Notes: generated by a model not told the origin, from the sequence alone. A DNA stretch of 64,000 nt from Cytobacillus suaedae (GCA_014960805.1 CP063163.1:3931001-3995000); one strand, 5' to 3'. Counted from the stretch's first letter, positions 54,095-63,787 are shown. A program made the numbers and translations.

Positions 54095-54126
54095 AAAAAA
54101 AGGTCTCCGTCAATGACAGAAACCTT
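54095..54126 (-). terminator. Terminator of cccB
   Basis: Minus-strand AAGGTTTCTGTC / GACGGAGACCTT followed by TTTTTT, 12 bases beyond the cccB stop. Confidence 0.82.
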
Positions 54127-54138
54127 CGTTTGGTTACC

Positions 54139-54471
54139 TTATTGTTTCCCAGCTAACCATGCAGCAACAGCAGTTGCTTCTTCACCTTTAATGATACCAC
54201 CTTGCATGATACCTTGGCCTTTTTCAATAATTCCCTCGATTTCTTCTTGAGAATACTTAGACCCAACAGTAGCTAACGCAGGTCCAGCTCCTCCAGTTAA
54301 ATCTCCGCCGTGGCATGCTGCACAGCTTTGTTGATAGATTTTTTCAGCGTTTGCAGTTGTAGCGCCTGCATCCCCAGTATCAGCCGGTTCAGCTGCATCA
54401 TCGCCTCCACCGCCACATGCTGCTAGCACTAGCGATGTTCCGAATAGTAAAGCAAGTAGCTTTTTCTTCAC
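54139..54471 (-). CDS. cccB: Membrane-anchored cytochrome c551
   Basis: A 110-residue lipoprotein cytochrome. The signal peptide ends in lipobox LAAC (residue 19) followed by a Gly/Asp/Ala linker; the heme is bound covalently at CAACHG (about residues 56-61), and the sixth ligand Met is in the C-terminal GQGIMQGGII. It is a small electron carrier on the outer face of the membrane, donating electrons to terminal oxidase. It matches B. subtilis CccB in size and position next to yvjA. ATG with a TAGGGGGAG ribosome site. Confidence 0.95.
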   Translation of the reverse strand: MKKKLLALLFGTSLVLAACGGGGDDAAEPADTGDAGATTANAEKIYQQSCAACHGGDLTGGAGPALATVGSKYSQEEIEGIIEKGQGIMQGGIIKGEEATAVAAWLAGKQ

Positions 54472-54523
54472 ACAATACTCCCCCTAGAGTAATATTTGGA
54501 AATACAACTCTATTATAACCAAT

Positions 54524-55402
54524 TTACGCTCTTTTAAAACCCTCCCCCAACACCTCAGAAGCGTCCATAACCACGACAAACGCAGACGCATCAATGCTTT
54601 TGACCAATTGTTTCAATTTAGTGAATTCTGTTTGATCGACGACACACATGAGGATTGGACGCTCATCATCAGTATAACCACCTACCGCTGAGAGTCTCGT
54701 AACCCCTCTATCAATTTTTTCAAAGATTCCCTGACTCACTTCATCCTGTTTATTTGTAATAATAATCGCCATTTTAGAGTAGCCAAATCCAACTTGAACA
54801 AGATCAATTGTTTTACTAGTTGCGAATAATCCGATGAGTGCATAAAGACCACCTTCAAGATCAAACACAAAAGCTGCTGCAATAACAATCATTCCATCAA
54901 TAAGCGCAACACAAGTACCCAGAGATAAACCTGTGAACTTATTAACGATTTGTGCTGCCAGGTCTGTTCCACCCGTTGAAGCATTTCCTCTAAATGCCAA
55001 TCCTAACCCAATACCTACAACCACTCCACCGAATAAGGCACCTAATAGTGGGTCTAAAGTGGCAGGGTCCATGTCTCTTGTAAGGAAAACGACAAACGGT
55101 AAAAATAATGTACCAATTAATGTTTTAATACCATATTGTCTTCCTAGAAAAATGACACCCGCTATAAAAAGTGGAATGTTAAAAGCCCATTGAACAAAGG
55201 CTGGTTCCCACCCAAATAATGAATCAAAAATTGTACTTATCCCGCTTACTCCACCAGAAGCAACTCTATTTGGTAATAGAAATAAGTTGAATCCTATTCC
55301 AACAATCGCTGAGCCAATTAATATGTAAATATACTCCTTTAGTAAATGAATCCTAGGATTAAATGTATTATTTCTACGTCTTTGTTTTGCTGACATCATC
55401 AT
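54524..55402 (-). CDS. yvjA: YitT family membrane protein
   Basis: A 292-residue protein with five to six membrane spans in the first 200 residues (DUF161/YitT fold, signatures GIGFNLFLLPNRVASGGVSGIS and GLAFRGNASTGGTDLAAQI) and a C-terminal cytoplasmic DUF2179 domain (about 215-290, TRLSAVGGYTDDERPILMCVV) that resembles a nucleotide- or metabolite-binding domain. Transport substrate unknown. It sits between prfB and cccB, as yvjA does in B. subtilis, except that a chemoreceptor gene is inserted here. Three ATGs overlap at the start; I use the first with a GGGGGAAA ribosome site. Confidence 0.9.
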   Translation of the reverse strand: MMMSAKQRRRNNTFNPRIHLLKEYIYILIGSAIVGIGFNLFLLPNRVASGGVSGISTIFDSLFGWEPAFVQWAFNIPLFIAGVIFLGRQYGIKTLIGTLFLPFVVFLTRDMDPATLDPLLGALFGGVVVGIGLGLAFRGNASTGGTDLAAQIVNKFTGLSLGTCVALIDGMIVIAAAFVFDLEGGLYALIGLFATSKTIDLVQVGFGYSKMAIIITNKQDEVSQGIFEKIDRGVTRLSAVGGYTDDERPILMCVVDQTEFTKLKQLVKSIDASAFVVVMDASEVLGEGFKRA

Positions 55403-55567
55403 AATTAATTTCCCCCAACTATTACGTATGCTGACGGTTGTTCATACAACCTTTGAGAGTATAGCACGGGTGTGTAAATGTGTAAACGCCATCGGTATAA
55501 CGTGTTAAAGCGACAAAATTCTCGAATGATTACTAAGCAAAATTTGTTGTTATCACCTTGAACCTAG

Positions 55568-55697
55568 ACCGTTCCTTTCCTCTACAGGCACTTGCTTTCC
55601 ACGGGGAGGAAGTCGAGCCTCCTCGACGTTCCGTCTGCGTGGTCTCGACCCCTCTATCTCCCGCAGGAGTCAAGTGCCTTCCGCTCCAATCCACTCT
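55568..55697 (+). repeat. GC-rich palindromic repeat, subfamily B, short form
   Basis: About 130 bp, ACCGTTCC to CCACTCT. It has substitutions at otherwise constant positions (CTTTCCACGGGG, CTGCGTGGTC) that are mutually compensating: both change the same pairing region (CACGGGG against the facing strand), which suggests selection or co-inheritance of the folded form. Between yvjA and the chemoreceptor terminator. Confidence 0.85.
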
Positions 55698-55817
55698 TGT
55701 ATATAACAAAGTTTAGAATTATTTTAAGAACATTTGTGAATAGTTTGTGTCAATATTAGGGGATACATGCGGGGGATATAGAGATTCAACAAATGCACTT
55801 GTCGAAAAAAATCATAC

Positions 55818-55848
55818 AAAAAAAACCCCTGATTACAATCAGAGGTTC
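55818..55848 (-). terminator. Terminator of the chemoreceptor gene
   Basis: Minus-strand AACCTCTGATT / AATCAGGGGTT followed by TTTTTT, 6 bases after the stop. Confidence 0.88.
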
Positions 55849-55853
55849 CAAAG

Positions 55854-57347
55854 CTATTCTTTTACTAATTCAACCAATTTTGCTGTAGCGTTGTCTGTGT
55901 TTTGGATAAACGTAACAAGTTGGCTGTTTTGGTTGTTGTGGTTTTCGAGTGATGCTGAGATTTCTTCGAGTGATGCTGTTGTTTCTTCGATAATGGCTGC
56001 GAAGTCACCAACCGATGTTTCAATCGCTTTAGATGATGATCCAATCACTGATGTAATTTCTTCAAAGTGTTCTACTGTACTGTTCAAGTCATTTACAGTT
56101 TTATTAATTCTTGAGAAGGCATCCATTGTTTGTTTAGTAAGATCTACGCTCTCTACCATTTTCTTCGCATTTTCTTCCATCTGTAATTTTGAAATTTTTG
56201 TACTTTCATTAACAGTTGAAAGGTTTGTTGAAATTCGGTCTGCCGCATTTGACGTTACAGATGATAATTTTCGAATTTCCTCAGCTACTACTGCAAAGCC
56301 TTTACCACTTTCACCTGCACGTGCTGCTTCAATCGATGCATTAAGTGCAAGTAAGTTTGTTTGGGACGCAATCTCTTGGATATGATCTGTAAATCCAGTC
56401 GTTTCATGGATTTTCTCAACTAATTGGTTCATCGTTGTTGACATACTGTCTATCGATTTTTGGAACTCAGAAATTTTAGATAGTAAAGTATCAACTGTTT
56501 CGCTACCTGCTTTTGATGCTTCATTCGCTTCATCTGTTTGTGATCCTAAGTTACTTGCAGCATTAACAAGCTTAACGACCGTCTGATTAAGACTCTCAAT
56601 TGATTCAGTGATTGTGCTTGCTGCCTCATTTTGAGTAGCCATCCCAGAAGAGATTTCACCAACTGCAATACTCATTTCGTTAAAAGAATGAAGTTGTTCT
56701 TCGCTTTGAACACGAACTTTACCCAGGTTTTCACTAATTGTTTTCGTACCTTCAACTAGCTTTTCACCCTGCATAGTTTGTTGATCAAAAAGTAATTGTG
56801 TTTGTTTTTGTAATTCATCCATATCACTTTGCATTTTGAGAGATACTCGGTTTAAGAAAATAAGAGTTAACGCTATAACTGTGAAAATTAAATAGTATAC
56901 AACATAAATACGTGAGTCAAATTGAAGTGCTTCTCCGTAAGAATATAAATAGCCGCCACTGAGTAATAAGGCAAAGCCCAGACTCGTAATTAGTGTCGAA
57001 CGCATATTATAAATAGCAGCAGTCGTTAATAAGTAAAATGGCATTAGTATCATTGTGAGCGACTGGCTAGCAAACATAATGAAGTAAATAACAACACTTA
57101 GACCTGCTATTGCAAGAAAAGGGGTTTTAGTAATCCATATTTTCTTATAGTTTAGTAAAAATAAAATTATGACGAATAGTCCTCCACCGATTGCGATGGT
57201 TAGTATCATAGCCAATGGCTGCTTTATGGCAATGTCTACTATAATAGCTAAAATGACTGAAATCAATGTTACGATTGTTACTAGCTTATTTTTACGAGAA
57301 ATGTCTAGTAATCGTAACTGTTTAAGTGAATCGACTTGTTCTGACAT
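55854..57347 (-). CDS. Methyl-accepting chemotaxis protein with multi-span N-terminus
   Basis: A 497-residue transducer. The N-terminal about 190 residues hold five to six membrane spans with no sizeable extracellular domain, so it may sense membrane state or a small intramembrane signal. After a HAMP-less linker comes the cytoplasmic signalling domain, whose tip [23 protein letters not shown] with the following [13 protein letters not shown] is the near-invariant CheA/CheW-binding hairpin. I use the ATG ending at 57347 with an AGGGGGAT ribosome site. An apparent 0A box lies 67 bases upstream. It interrupts the prfB-yvjA order of B. subtilis. Confidence 0.93.
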   Translation of the reverse strand: MSEQVDSLKQLRLLDISRKNKLVTIVTLISVILAIIVDIAIKQPLAMILTIAIGGGLFVIILFLLNYKKIWITKTPFLAIAGLSVVIYFIMFASQSLTMILMPFYLLTTAAIYNMRSTLITSLGFALLLSGGYLYSYGEALQFDSRIYVVYYLIFTVIALTLIFLNRVSLKMQSDMDELQKQTQLLFDQQTMQGEKLVEGTKTISENLGKVRVQSEEQLHSFNEMSIAVGEISSGMATQNEAASTITESIESLNQTVVKLVNAASNLGSQTDEANEASKAGSETVDTLLSKISEFQKSIDSMSTTMNQLVEKIHETTGFTDHIQEIASQTNLLALNASIEAARAGESGKGFAVVAEEIRKLSSVTSNAADRISTNLSTVNESTKISKLQMEENAKKMVESVDLTKQTMDAFSRINKTVNDLNSTVEHFEEITSVIGSSSKAIETSVGDFAAIIEETTASLEEISASLENHNNQNSQLVTFIQNTDNATAKLVELVKE

Positions 57348-57413
57348 AGAGAATCCCCCTGATTGTTGATAATAGTACAATTTTACAATATTTTTATATC
57401 AAAAGAAATATAT

Positions 57414-57420
57414 TGTCGAA
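57414..57420 (+). promoter_or_regulatory. Candidate Spo0A box upstream of the chemoreceptor gene
   Basis: TGTCGAA in ATATTGTCGAAAATAG matches the 0A box TGTCGAA with the favoured flanking T and A. The surrounding sequence resembles the third 0A box in front of the HD-GYP gene (ATATTGTCGAATATAG). Confidence 0.5.
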
Positions 57421-57608
57421 AATAGTTGAAATTTATACAAAAATAGGAAAAATTATATTAACACATGGTAAATAGTGTAAAAATAAATATTGTTTTTAAG
57501 TTATTGTTTTTATTATCTTAATATATTATTTAAAAAAACTTGAAACTAAGGTTTCTGTAACTTGTATATCGGTAAGTACTTTCATCTTTTAAAGTGGTAA
57601 ATAAATAC

Positions 57609-57640
57609 AAAAAACCATCGAACTTAGGAATTCGATGGTT
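57609..57640 (-). terminator. Terminator of prfB
   Basis: Minus-strand AACCATCGAA / TTCGATGGTT followed by TTTTG, 7 bases after the prfB stop. Confidence 0.88.
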
Positions 57641-57649
57641 ACACAGTGT

Positions 57650-58751
57650 TTAATTTAATTTTGAACGTAGGTATGCATCAATAAATGGATCTAGGTCACC
57701 ATCCATTACACTTTGTGTGTTTCCTACCTCAGTGTTAGTACGGTGATCTTTCACTAGCGAGTATGGGTGGAATACGTAGGAACGAATTTGGCTTCCCCAG
57801 CCGATGTCCTTTTGTTCTCCACGAATTTCAGCTAATTCTGCTTCTTGCTCTTCTATCTTCAATTGATAAAGTTTAGCTTGTAGCATTTTCATCGCCCGTT
57901 CACGGTTTTTAATTTGAGAGCGTTCTGTTTGACAGGTTACAACCGTGTTGGTTGGGGTATGGGTAATACGGACAGCTGAATCTGTTGTATTAATGTGCTG
58001 CCCCCCCGCTCCACTTGCACGGTATGTATCAACTTTTAAATCCTCAGTACGTATCTCGATATCGATTTCATCATTGAACTCAGGCATTACCTCACAGGAA
58101 ACAAAGGAAGTATGGCGACGTCCTGATGCATCAAAAGGAGAAATACGCACGAGTCGATGAACTCCTTTTTCTGCTTTTAAATACCCGTAAGCATTGTGTC
58201 CTTTAATTAATAAAGTAACACTCTTAATTCCCGCTTCGTCTCCAGGTAAATAATCCAGTGTCTCAACCTTGTAGCCTTTTTTCTCAGCCCATCGAGTGTA
58301 CATACGGAGTAGCATTGAACCCCAATCTTGAGACTCTGTACCACCTGCACCAGGGTGAAGTTCTAAGATGGCATTGTTCTTATCATGCTCTCCACTTAAT
58401 AATAATTGAAGTTCAAATTCATTTAATTCTTTTGAAAGACCCTTAATTTCAGTCACAAGTTCAGCTAATAACTCTTCATCTGGCTCTTCTTTTACAAGCT
58501 CATAAGTTAACTGAAGGTTTTCATAGGCTTCTGATAGCTCTGAGAACTGATCTACTGATTCTTTTAGAGCGTTTGATTCATTAATCACATTCTGGGCAGA
58601 TGATTGACTATCCCAAAAATTAGGCATTGTCATTTGTTCCTCAAGCTCTGTAATGCGTGCTTGCTTAGCCTCTAAGTCAAAGAGACCCCCTAAAGTCATT
58701 TAAACGTTTATCCATTTTTTCAAGCTCTTGTTTTATCTCTACTAATTCCAT
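57650..58751 (-). CDS. prfB: Peptide chain release factor 2 with programmed +1 frameshift
   Basis: RF2 recognises UGA and UAA and triggers peptide release. Translation begins at the ATG ending at 58751 ([17 protein letters not shown]) behind a GAGGTGA ribosome site and reaches an in-frame TGA at 58677-58679 after 24 codons; slipping +1 at CTT-T continues into the main frame, giving 366 residues, the same as B. subtilis RF2. Signatures in the main frame: SPF anticodon-like motif in [14 protein letters not shown] and catalytic GGQ in [15 protein letters not shown]. The frameshift senses RF2 shortage and autoregulates synthesis. It follows secA after 65 bases on the same strand. Confidence 0.97.
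58677..58691 (-). other. RF2 +1 frameshift signal
   Basis: Minus strand: AGGGGG (58686-58691, internal Shine-Dalgarno-like) then TCT, the slippery CTT codon (58680-58682) and TGA (58677-58679) followed by C. This is the canonical prfB autoregulatory site with the usual spacing. Confidence 0.97.
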
Positions 58752-58783
58752 ACGTTCACCTCATAAAATGATGTCAATCTTAA

Positions 58784-58809
58784 AAGGTGAGAGAAAAGAC
58801 TCTCACCTT
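58784..58809 (-). terminator. Terminator of secA
   Basis: Perfect stem AAGGTGAGAG / CTCTCACCTT followed by TTAAG on the minus strand, 8 bases after the secA stop; leaky because the T tract is short, so prfB may also be read from the secA promoter. Confidence 0.8.
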
Positions 58810-58816
58810 CAGTACT

Positions 58817-61321
58817 TTATTGTCCACAACAGTTTTTAAATTTCTTCCCGCTTCCACAGATACAAGCGTCATTTCGTCCTACATCAAGCGATTTTTTAAC
58901 CGGTTTTTTCTTTGGTTTTTCTTCGCCATCTTTCGGATGAACCGCTTGGCCTTTGGCAACCTCTTGACGTTCAAGGTTGTTACGGATTTGTGCTTTCATG
59001 ATATATTTTGCAACATCTTCTTCAATTGATGCAATCATTGTCTCAAACATTGCAAATCCTTCAAATTGGTATTCACGTAAAGGATCTGTTTGTCCGTATG
59101 CTCGTAAATGAATCCCTTGACGAAGTTGATCCATAGCGTCAATATGATCCATCCATTTACTATCAACTGCACGAAGAACAACAACTCTTTCAAACTCACG
59201 CATTTGTTCAGGTGAAAGCTCGTTTTCTTTTTCATCATAGCGTTCTTTCACTTTTGCAATGATAAGTTCATTGATTTCTTCAGGCTCTTTACCTTTTAAT
59301 TGTTGTTCAGTAAGGTCACCTTCGTTTAGTAGATTACCATTTACAAACTCAGCAATTGATTTTAATTCCCATTCTTCAGGTAAATCGCTGCTTGTATGAA
59401 TGCCTACATTCTTTTCAACCGTAGATTGAATCATGCGCTCAACAACTTCACGAAGGTTTTCTGAATCTAATACTTCAAAACGCTGTTTGTAAATAACCTC
59501 ACGTTGTTGGCGAAGTACATCATCATATTGTAAAAGCTGTTTACGAGCATCAAAGTTATTACCCTCTACTCGTTTCTGTGCTGACTCAACAGCTTTTGAC
59601 ACCATTTTGCTTTGGATTGGCTGGGTATCATCCATTCCAAGACGCTCCATCATGCCTCTCATATTGTCAGAACCGAAACGACGCATCAGTTCATCTTCCA
59701 TTGAAAGATAGAATTGCGTAATACCTGGGTCACCTTGACGTCCAGAACGTCCACGTAACTGATTATCAATACGTCTACTCTCATGACGCTCTGTACCAAT
59801 TACAGCAAGACCGCCTACTTCTTTTACACCTTCACCAAGCTTGATATCAGTACCACGACCAGCCATATTTGTTGCGATTGTTACCGCACCGTATTGACCA
59901 GCATTTTCAATAATTTCAGCTTCTTTTTCATGGTTTTTCGCATTTAAGACATGGTGTTTAATGCCTTTTTTCGTTAAATATCTAGAAATTAACTCAGATG
60001 TCTCAATCGCAACTGTACCAACAAGAACTGGTTGTCCTTTACCGTGACGCTCTGCGATGTCCTCACATACTGCCTTGAACTTACCATCGATTGATTTAAA
60101 GATTAAATCAGGACGGTCATCACGAGCAATTGGACGATTCGTTGGAATAGACACAACATACATATTGTAAATATTACGGAACTCTTCTTCCTCTGTTTTT
60201 GCAGTACCCGTCATACCAGATAACTTTTCATACATACGGAAGTAGTTTTGGAACGTAATTGTTGCAAGTGTCATACTTTCGTTTTGGATTTCCAAGCCTT
60301 CTTTTGCCTCAATTGCTTGGTGTAAGCCATCACTATAACGGCGACCTTTCATTAAACGACCTGTAAACTGGTCAACAATGACAACCGCGCCTTCATCAAC
60401 AACATAATCAACATCACGATGCATACTTGAATTCGCTCTTAGAGCCTGATTAATATGATGAATTAAAGCTACATGGCTAATATCAAAAAGATTCTCGATA
60501 TTGAATGCCTTTTCAGCTTTTTCAATCCCTTTATCGGTTAATTGAACACCTTTTGATTTTTCATCATACGTATAATCTTCTTCTTTCGTAAGCGTACGAA
60601 CGAATCCGTTAGCTTGAATATATAAAGAAGTAGATTTTTGAGCTGACCCTGAAATGATTAATGGTGTACGTGCTTCATCGATTAATACGGAGTCAACCTC
60701 ATCAATTACTGCATAATGAAGTGGACGTTGCACCATTTGTTCCTTGTAAAGAACCATGTTGTCACGCAGGTAATCGAAGCCAAACTCGTTATTCGTTCCA
60801 TATGTAATATCAGCGCGGTATGCTTCAATTTTTTCTTCACGAGATAAAGCATTTAGGTTTAACCCAACTGTTAGACCTAAGAAATTATATAGCTCGCCCA
60901 TCTCTCTAGCATCACGGCTTGCTAAGTATTCGTTTACTGTGATAACGTGAACGCCTTTACCAGTTAGCGCATTTAAATAAACAGGCATTGTCGAAGTTAA
61001 TGTTTTACCTTCCCCTGTTTTCATCTCAGCAATATTACCTTCGTGAAGGGTAGCTCCCCCCATTAACTGAACATGGTATGGATGTAAACCTAATACACGC
61101 TTTGCAGCTTCACGAACAACTGCAAAAGCTTCTATTAAGAGGCTATCTAGAGCTTCACCTTTTTCATAACGACCTTTAAATTCAGCTGTTTTTAAAGGGA
61201 AATCTGTATCAGCTAGCTTTTCCATCTCTGGACGCAACTCTTCAATTTTAGCTGCTAGAGCATCAAGCTTTTTCAAGCTACGTTTATTCGGATCGAACAC
61301 TTTATTTAAAATTCCAAGCAT
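58817..61321 (-). CDS. secA: Preprotein translocase ATPase SecA
   Basis: An 834-residue motor that pushes unfolded preproteins through SecYEG. Visible: Walker A MKTGEGKT at about 100-107, DEAD motif in [22 protein letters not shown], motif VI region with [16 protein letters not shown] and [23 protein letters not shown], and the C-terminal zinc/SecB-type motif [14 protein letters not shown]. Length matches B. subtilis SecA. The first ATG (ending 61321) follows a GAGGAGCG ribosome site; the GTG three bases upstream is not needed. Between hpf and prfB as in B. subtilis. Confidence 0.97.
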   Translation of the reverse strand: MLGILNKVFDPNKRSLKKLDALAAKIEELRPEMEKLADTDFPLKTAEFKGRYEKGEALDSLLIEAFAVVREAAKRVLGLHPYHVQLMGGATLHEGNIAEMKTGEGKTLTSTMPVYLNALTGKGVHVITVNEYLASRDAREMGELYNFLGLTVGLNLNALSREEKIEAYRADITYGTNNEFGFDYLRDNMVLYKEQMVQRPLHYAVIDEVDSVLIDEARTPLIISGSAQKSTSLYIQANGFVRTLTKEEDYTYDEKSKGVQLTDKGIEKAEKAFNIENLFDISHVALIHHINQALRANSSMHRDVDYVVDEGAVVIVDQFTGRLMKGRRYSDGLHQAIEAKEGLEIQNESMTLATITFQNYFRMYEKLSGMTGTAKTEEEEFRNIYNMYVVSIPTNRPIARDDRPDLIFKSIDGKFKAVCEDIAERHGKGQPVLVGTVAIETSELISRYLTKKGIKHHVLNAKNHEKEAEIIENAGQYGAVTIATNMAGRGTDIKLGEGVKEVGGLAVIGTERHESRRIDNQLRGRSGRQGDPGITQFYLSMEDELMRRFGSDNMRGMMERLGMDDTQPIQSKMVSKAVESAQKRVEGNNFDARKQLLQYDDVLRQQREVIYKQRFEVLDSENLREVVERMIQSTVEKNVGIHTSSDLPEEWELKSIAEFVNGNLLNEGDLTEQQLKGKEPEEINELIIAKVKERYDEKENELSPEQMREFERVVVLRAVDSKWMDHIDAMDQLRQGIHLRAYGQTDPLREYQFEGFAMFETMIASIEEDVAKYIMKAQIRNNLERQEVAKGQAVHPKDGEEKPKKKPVKKSLDVGRNDACICGSGKKFKNCCGQ

Positions 61322-61495
61322 CACGAACGCTCCTCTATTATCATTTAGATAGTTTCTTTATGTAAAAAATAACCTGTCTACGTTTCTAAATTTTGATAGG
61401 ACGCAGAATATGTGCGGTTATAGCTTATAAAAATAAAATCAACTTTAATTTTAACATTAATAGGGAATCGGAACAACATTAAAGGGGATGAGGAA

Positions 61496-61528
61496 GTAAA
61501 AAGGGTGTAGCCATTAAGACTACACCCT
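61496..61528 (-). terminator. Terminator of hpf
   Basis: Minus-strand AGGGTGTAG / CTACACCCT followed by TTTTT, 7 bases after the hpf stop. Confidence 0.9.
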
Positions 61529-61534
61529 ACCCTA

Positions 61535-62092
61535 TTAATTTGGTTCGATAATTCCGTATTTACCGTCACGACGTTTGTAAACAACATTCGTGTTGTTAGT
61601 AGATGCGTTTGTGAAGACGAAGAAGTTATGTCCTAACATGTTCATTTGTAGGATGGCTTCTTCACTATCCATTGGTTTTAAGTTGAAGCGCTTTGTTCTT
61701 ACTAACTCAAAGTCTTCATCGTCCAGGTCTTGAACAGCCACGTTTCCAGCTGTTCCATTTGCTTCAAAAAATGCTCGAGTGCCGCCTGGATCACGGTACT
61801 TACGATTTACTTTTGTTTTATGTTTACGAATTTGACGCTCTAGTTTATCAACTACGAGGTCAATCGCTGCATACATATCATCATGAGATTCCTCTGCACG
61901 TAACACCAACTGAGTCATTGGAATCGTTACCTCTATTTTAGATTGTTTGTCGTTGTAGTATTTTAAGCTTACATTTACATTGGCATTCGGAGTACCATCA
62001 AAATATCGTTCTAATTTACCTAGTTTCTTCTCAACATACTCTCGTAATGCTGGAGTTACCTCAATGTTTTCACCGCGAACGTTGTAATTCAT
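61535..62092 (-). CDS. hpf: Long-form ribosome hibernation promoting factor
   Basis: A 185-residue protein (YvyD in B. subtilis) that dimerises 70S ribosomes into 100S particles in stationary phase and stress. The N-terminal S30AE/HPF domain (about 1-105: MNYNVRGENIEVTPALREYVEKKLGKLERYF) blocks tRNA and mRNA sites; a basic linker (RKHKTKVNRKYRDPGGTR) joins the C-terminal dimerisation domain (about 125-185: VRTKRFNLKPMDSEEAILQM and NVVYKRRDGKYGIIEP). Strong AAAGGAGG ribosome site. Transcribed from adjacent sigma-H and sigma-B promoters upstream. Between the fliT-like gene and secA. Confidence 0.96.
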   Translation of the reverse strand: MNYNVRGENIEVTPALREYVEKKLGKLERYFDGTPNANVNVSLKYYNDKQSKIEVTIPMTQLVLRAEESHDDMYAAIDLVVDKLERQIRKHKTKVNRKYRDPGGTRAFFEANGTAGNVAVQDLDDEDFELVRTKRFNLKPMDSEEAILQMNMLGHNFFVFTNASTNNTNVVYKRRDGKYGIIEPN

Positions 62093-62217
62093 ACATGAAC
62101 TCCTCCTTTAAAATCGACCAGAATGTCTAGTCATTAGGGATTACTGGCACCTACTTGAAGCGCCTAGCCTTCGACATAACTAGAGTTAATAAGTTATTTC
62201 TTGTGGCTATATTACTA

Positions 62218-62247
62218 CAATTCTACATTACCCTCTCCTATTCCTGC
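62218..62247 (-). promoter_or_regulatory. Sigma-H promoter of hpf
   Basis: Minus strand GCAGGAATA (62239-62247), 12-base spacer, GTAGAATTG (62218-62226), fitting RNAGGAWWW and RNNGAATWW with one mismatch in the last base. It ends 126 bases upstream of the hpf ATG. The B. subtilis hpf (yvyD) gene is known to use sigma-H and sigma-B. Confidence 0.8.
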
Positions 62248-62413
62248 TTAAACCTAAAAATATTTTGTGAATGTTTTGTGAATTCAAATAATTTTAAGTA
62301 TAAGAGTATATGTCTTGAATTCACCGGTTATGACAGGTGTGAGGAATGTATCTATATCTCATTGGATAAGCTAAGGGGTTTAGTAGAAATGTACTACTCT
62401 CCCTACCTTTATT

Positions 62414-62439
62414 TTACCCTATATTAACGGTGGTAAAAC
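62414..62439 (-). promoter_or_regulatory. Sigma-B promoter of hpf
   Basis: Minus strand GTTTTA (62434-62439), 14-base spacer, GGGTAA (62414-62419); matches GTTTWW-N12-15-GGGWAW. About 320 bases upstream of hpf. Gives stress induction in addition to the sigma-H promoter. Confidence 0.85.
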
Positions 62440-62479
62440 ATGGTGGGTGTGACAGAATTGTTAATAAATATAATGATTT

Positions 62480-62545
62480 TTCGACAACTTTTTCTATGAT
62501 GTCGAATCTGTATTGATTTAAAAATTCAGATAAATATTGTCGAAT
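62480..62545 (+). promoter_or_regulatory. Cluster of three Spo0A boxes upstream of the HD-GYP gene
   Basis: TTCGACA (62480-62486, minus orientation), TGTCGAA (62500-62506) and TGTCGAA (62539-62545) are exact matches to the 0A box core, spaced within 66 bases and ending about 90 bases before the ATG at 62636. Clustering makes chance unlikely. They lie in the promoter region and suggest control by phosphorylated Spo0A. Confidence 0.75.
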
Positions 62546-62635
62546 ATAGTTAGAATTTGTTAAAATTAGAATAGAATGGTTTGAACGTAAAAATAACTGC
62601 AAGAAACTGACATTAGAAAGATAAGGAGAGCCCTT

Positions 62636-63700
62636 ATGAAAACAAAAAGTATGCAGGTTTCGTTTGATTTAGTTGGCGAAACACTCTCAGATGACATCTA
62701 TTCCGACCATGGGATCTTATTATTAAAAAAAGGAACCATTTTAAACGAGACCCACATATTACAGCTTAGAAACTACCAAAATCGAGTGTTCATCAACGTA
62801 GAAGAGGAAGAAAGCTTAGAAACAATTCCTCTACAAAGCTTCCAAGAATTATATAGTGAAAACCTAAAAAAGATAAAAACAATTTTTAACGACCATCATC
62901 CAGACACATTACCACCTATCAAACAAATTATTGAAGACTTCATGCCTTTGTTTGAAAAATCAATTGACAACACAAAATTTATTAATCAAATTAACAAGAG
63001 CATGAGCTTCGATGAATATACATACCGTCATTGTTTAAACGTAGGAATTATATCAGCAACCATTGGCAAACTTTTGGGCCTTAAGAAAAAGGAATTAGTA
63101 AAGTTGGGTCAAATGGGCTTGCTTCATGATATTGGAAAAATGACCATCCCTCCTACTCTATTAAACAAACCTGATAAACTAACAGAGACTGAATGGGCAC
63201 AAGTTTCACTTCATACCATCAAGGGTTATGAGATTCTTAAAAAAGTAACAAATGTAGATCTAAATGTGATTGTTGCAGCTTTACTACATCATGAACGACT
63301 TGATGGATCAGGATATCCAAACAAGCTGAAGCAAAAGGATATCCCATTCCTCGTTCAAATCGTGTCAATAGCTGATACCTTTGATGCTATTTGCTCTGAA
63401 CGAAGCTACCAACCCAAGAAAAGTGTTTTTGCCGCAATCAATGAACTGATGAAGGAAGCTAACAGTAATAAGCTTAATCCTGCGATTGTTGTTCCCTTTG
63501 TAAAATATCTCATGAGGCAATATATTCGTGAGGAAGTTTTATTAAGTAATGGAGAGATAGCTGAGATTGTATTTATTCATGATAATGAGCCTCATCAGCC
63601 TTTAGTAAGGGTTGGTGAAGAGTATATGGATTTGAGAAAAGTTAGTAAGATTGATATTGTGGAATTTGGCAATAGGGTAGAAGTTATGGAAGCCCCCTGA
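62636..63700 (+). CDS. HD-GYP c-di-GMP phosphodiesterase
   Basis: A 354-residue cytoplasmic protein. The N-terminal about 120 residues have a DUF3391-like/PilZ-unrelated region (SDDIYSDHGILLLKKGTILNETHILQL). The HD-GYP domain spans about 130-300: YRHCLNVGIISATIGK, HD pair LLHDIGKMTIPP, then the GYP motif in ALLHHERLDGSGYPNKL (HHE-x2-DGSGYP) and SIADTFDAICSERSYQPKKS. All metal-binding residues appear present. It should cleave c-di-GMP to pGpG or GMP. TAAGGAGAG ribosome site. Monocistronic with its own terminator and a Spo0A-box cluster upstream. Confidence 0.92.
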   Translation: MKTKSMQVSFDLVGETLSDDIYSDHGILLLKKGTILNETHILQLRNYQNRVFINVEEEESLETIPLQSFQELYSENLKKIKTIFNDHHPDTLPPIKQIIEDFMPLFEKSIDNTKFINQINKSMSFDEYTYRHCLNVGIISATIGKLLGLKKKELVKLGQMGLLHDIGKMTIPPTLLNKPDKLTETEWAQVSLHTIKGYEILKKVTNVDLNVIVAALLHHERLDGSGYPNKLKQKDIPFLVQIVSIADTFDAICSERSYQPKKSVFAAINELMKEANSNKLNPAIVVPFVKYLMRQYIREEVLLSNGEIAEIVFIHDNEPHQPLVRVGEEYMDLRKVSKIDIVEFGNRVEVMEAP

Positions 63701-63721
63701 GATAAACGGGGCTTCTTTTTG
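63689..63721 (+). terminator. Terminator of the HD-GYP gene
   Basis: Stem GAAGCCCC / GGGGCTTC followed by TTTTT; the stop codon lies in the loop side. Confidence 0.87.
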
Positions 63722-63757
63722 TTTAATTAAATCAGTGAATAATATCCCATAAAATAA

Positions 63758-63784
63758 AAAGCTCCCAAGTGAAGTGGGAGCTTT
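63758..63784 (-). terminator. Terminator of the fliT-position gene
   Basis: Stem AAAGCTCCCA / TGGGAGCTTT followed on the minus strand by TTTAT, 4 bases after the stop codon at 63788. Confidence 0.85.
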
Positions 63785-63787
63785 GAT

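Noticed and set aside
55747-56385. A 212-residue plus-strand ORF
   Set aside because: Antisense to the conserved signalling domain of the chemoreceptor and crossing its terminator; no ribosome site.
62155-62427. A 90-residue plus-strand ORF in the hpf upstream region
   Set aside because: Overlaps the sigma-H and sigma-B promoters of hpf, has no good ribosome site, and its composition is not protein-like.
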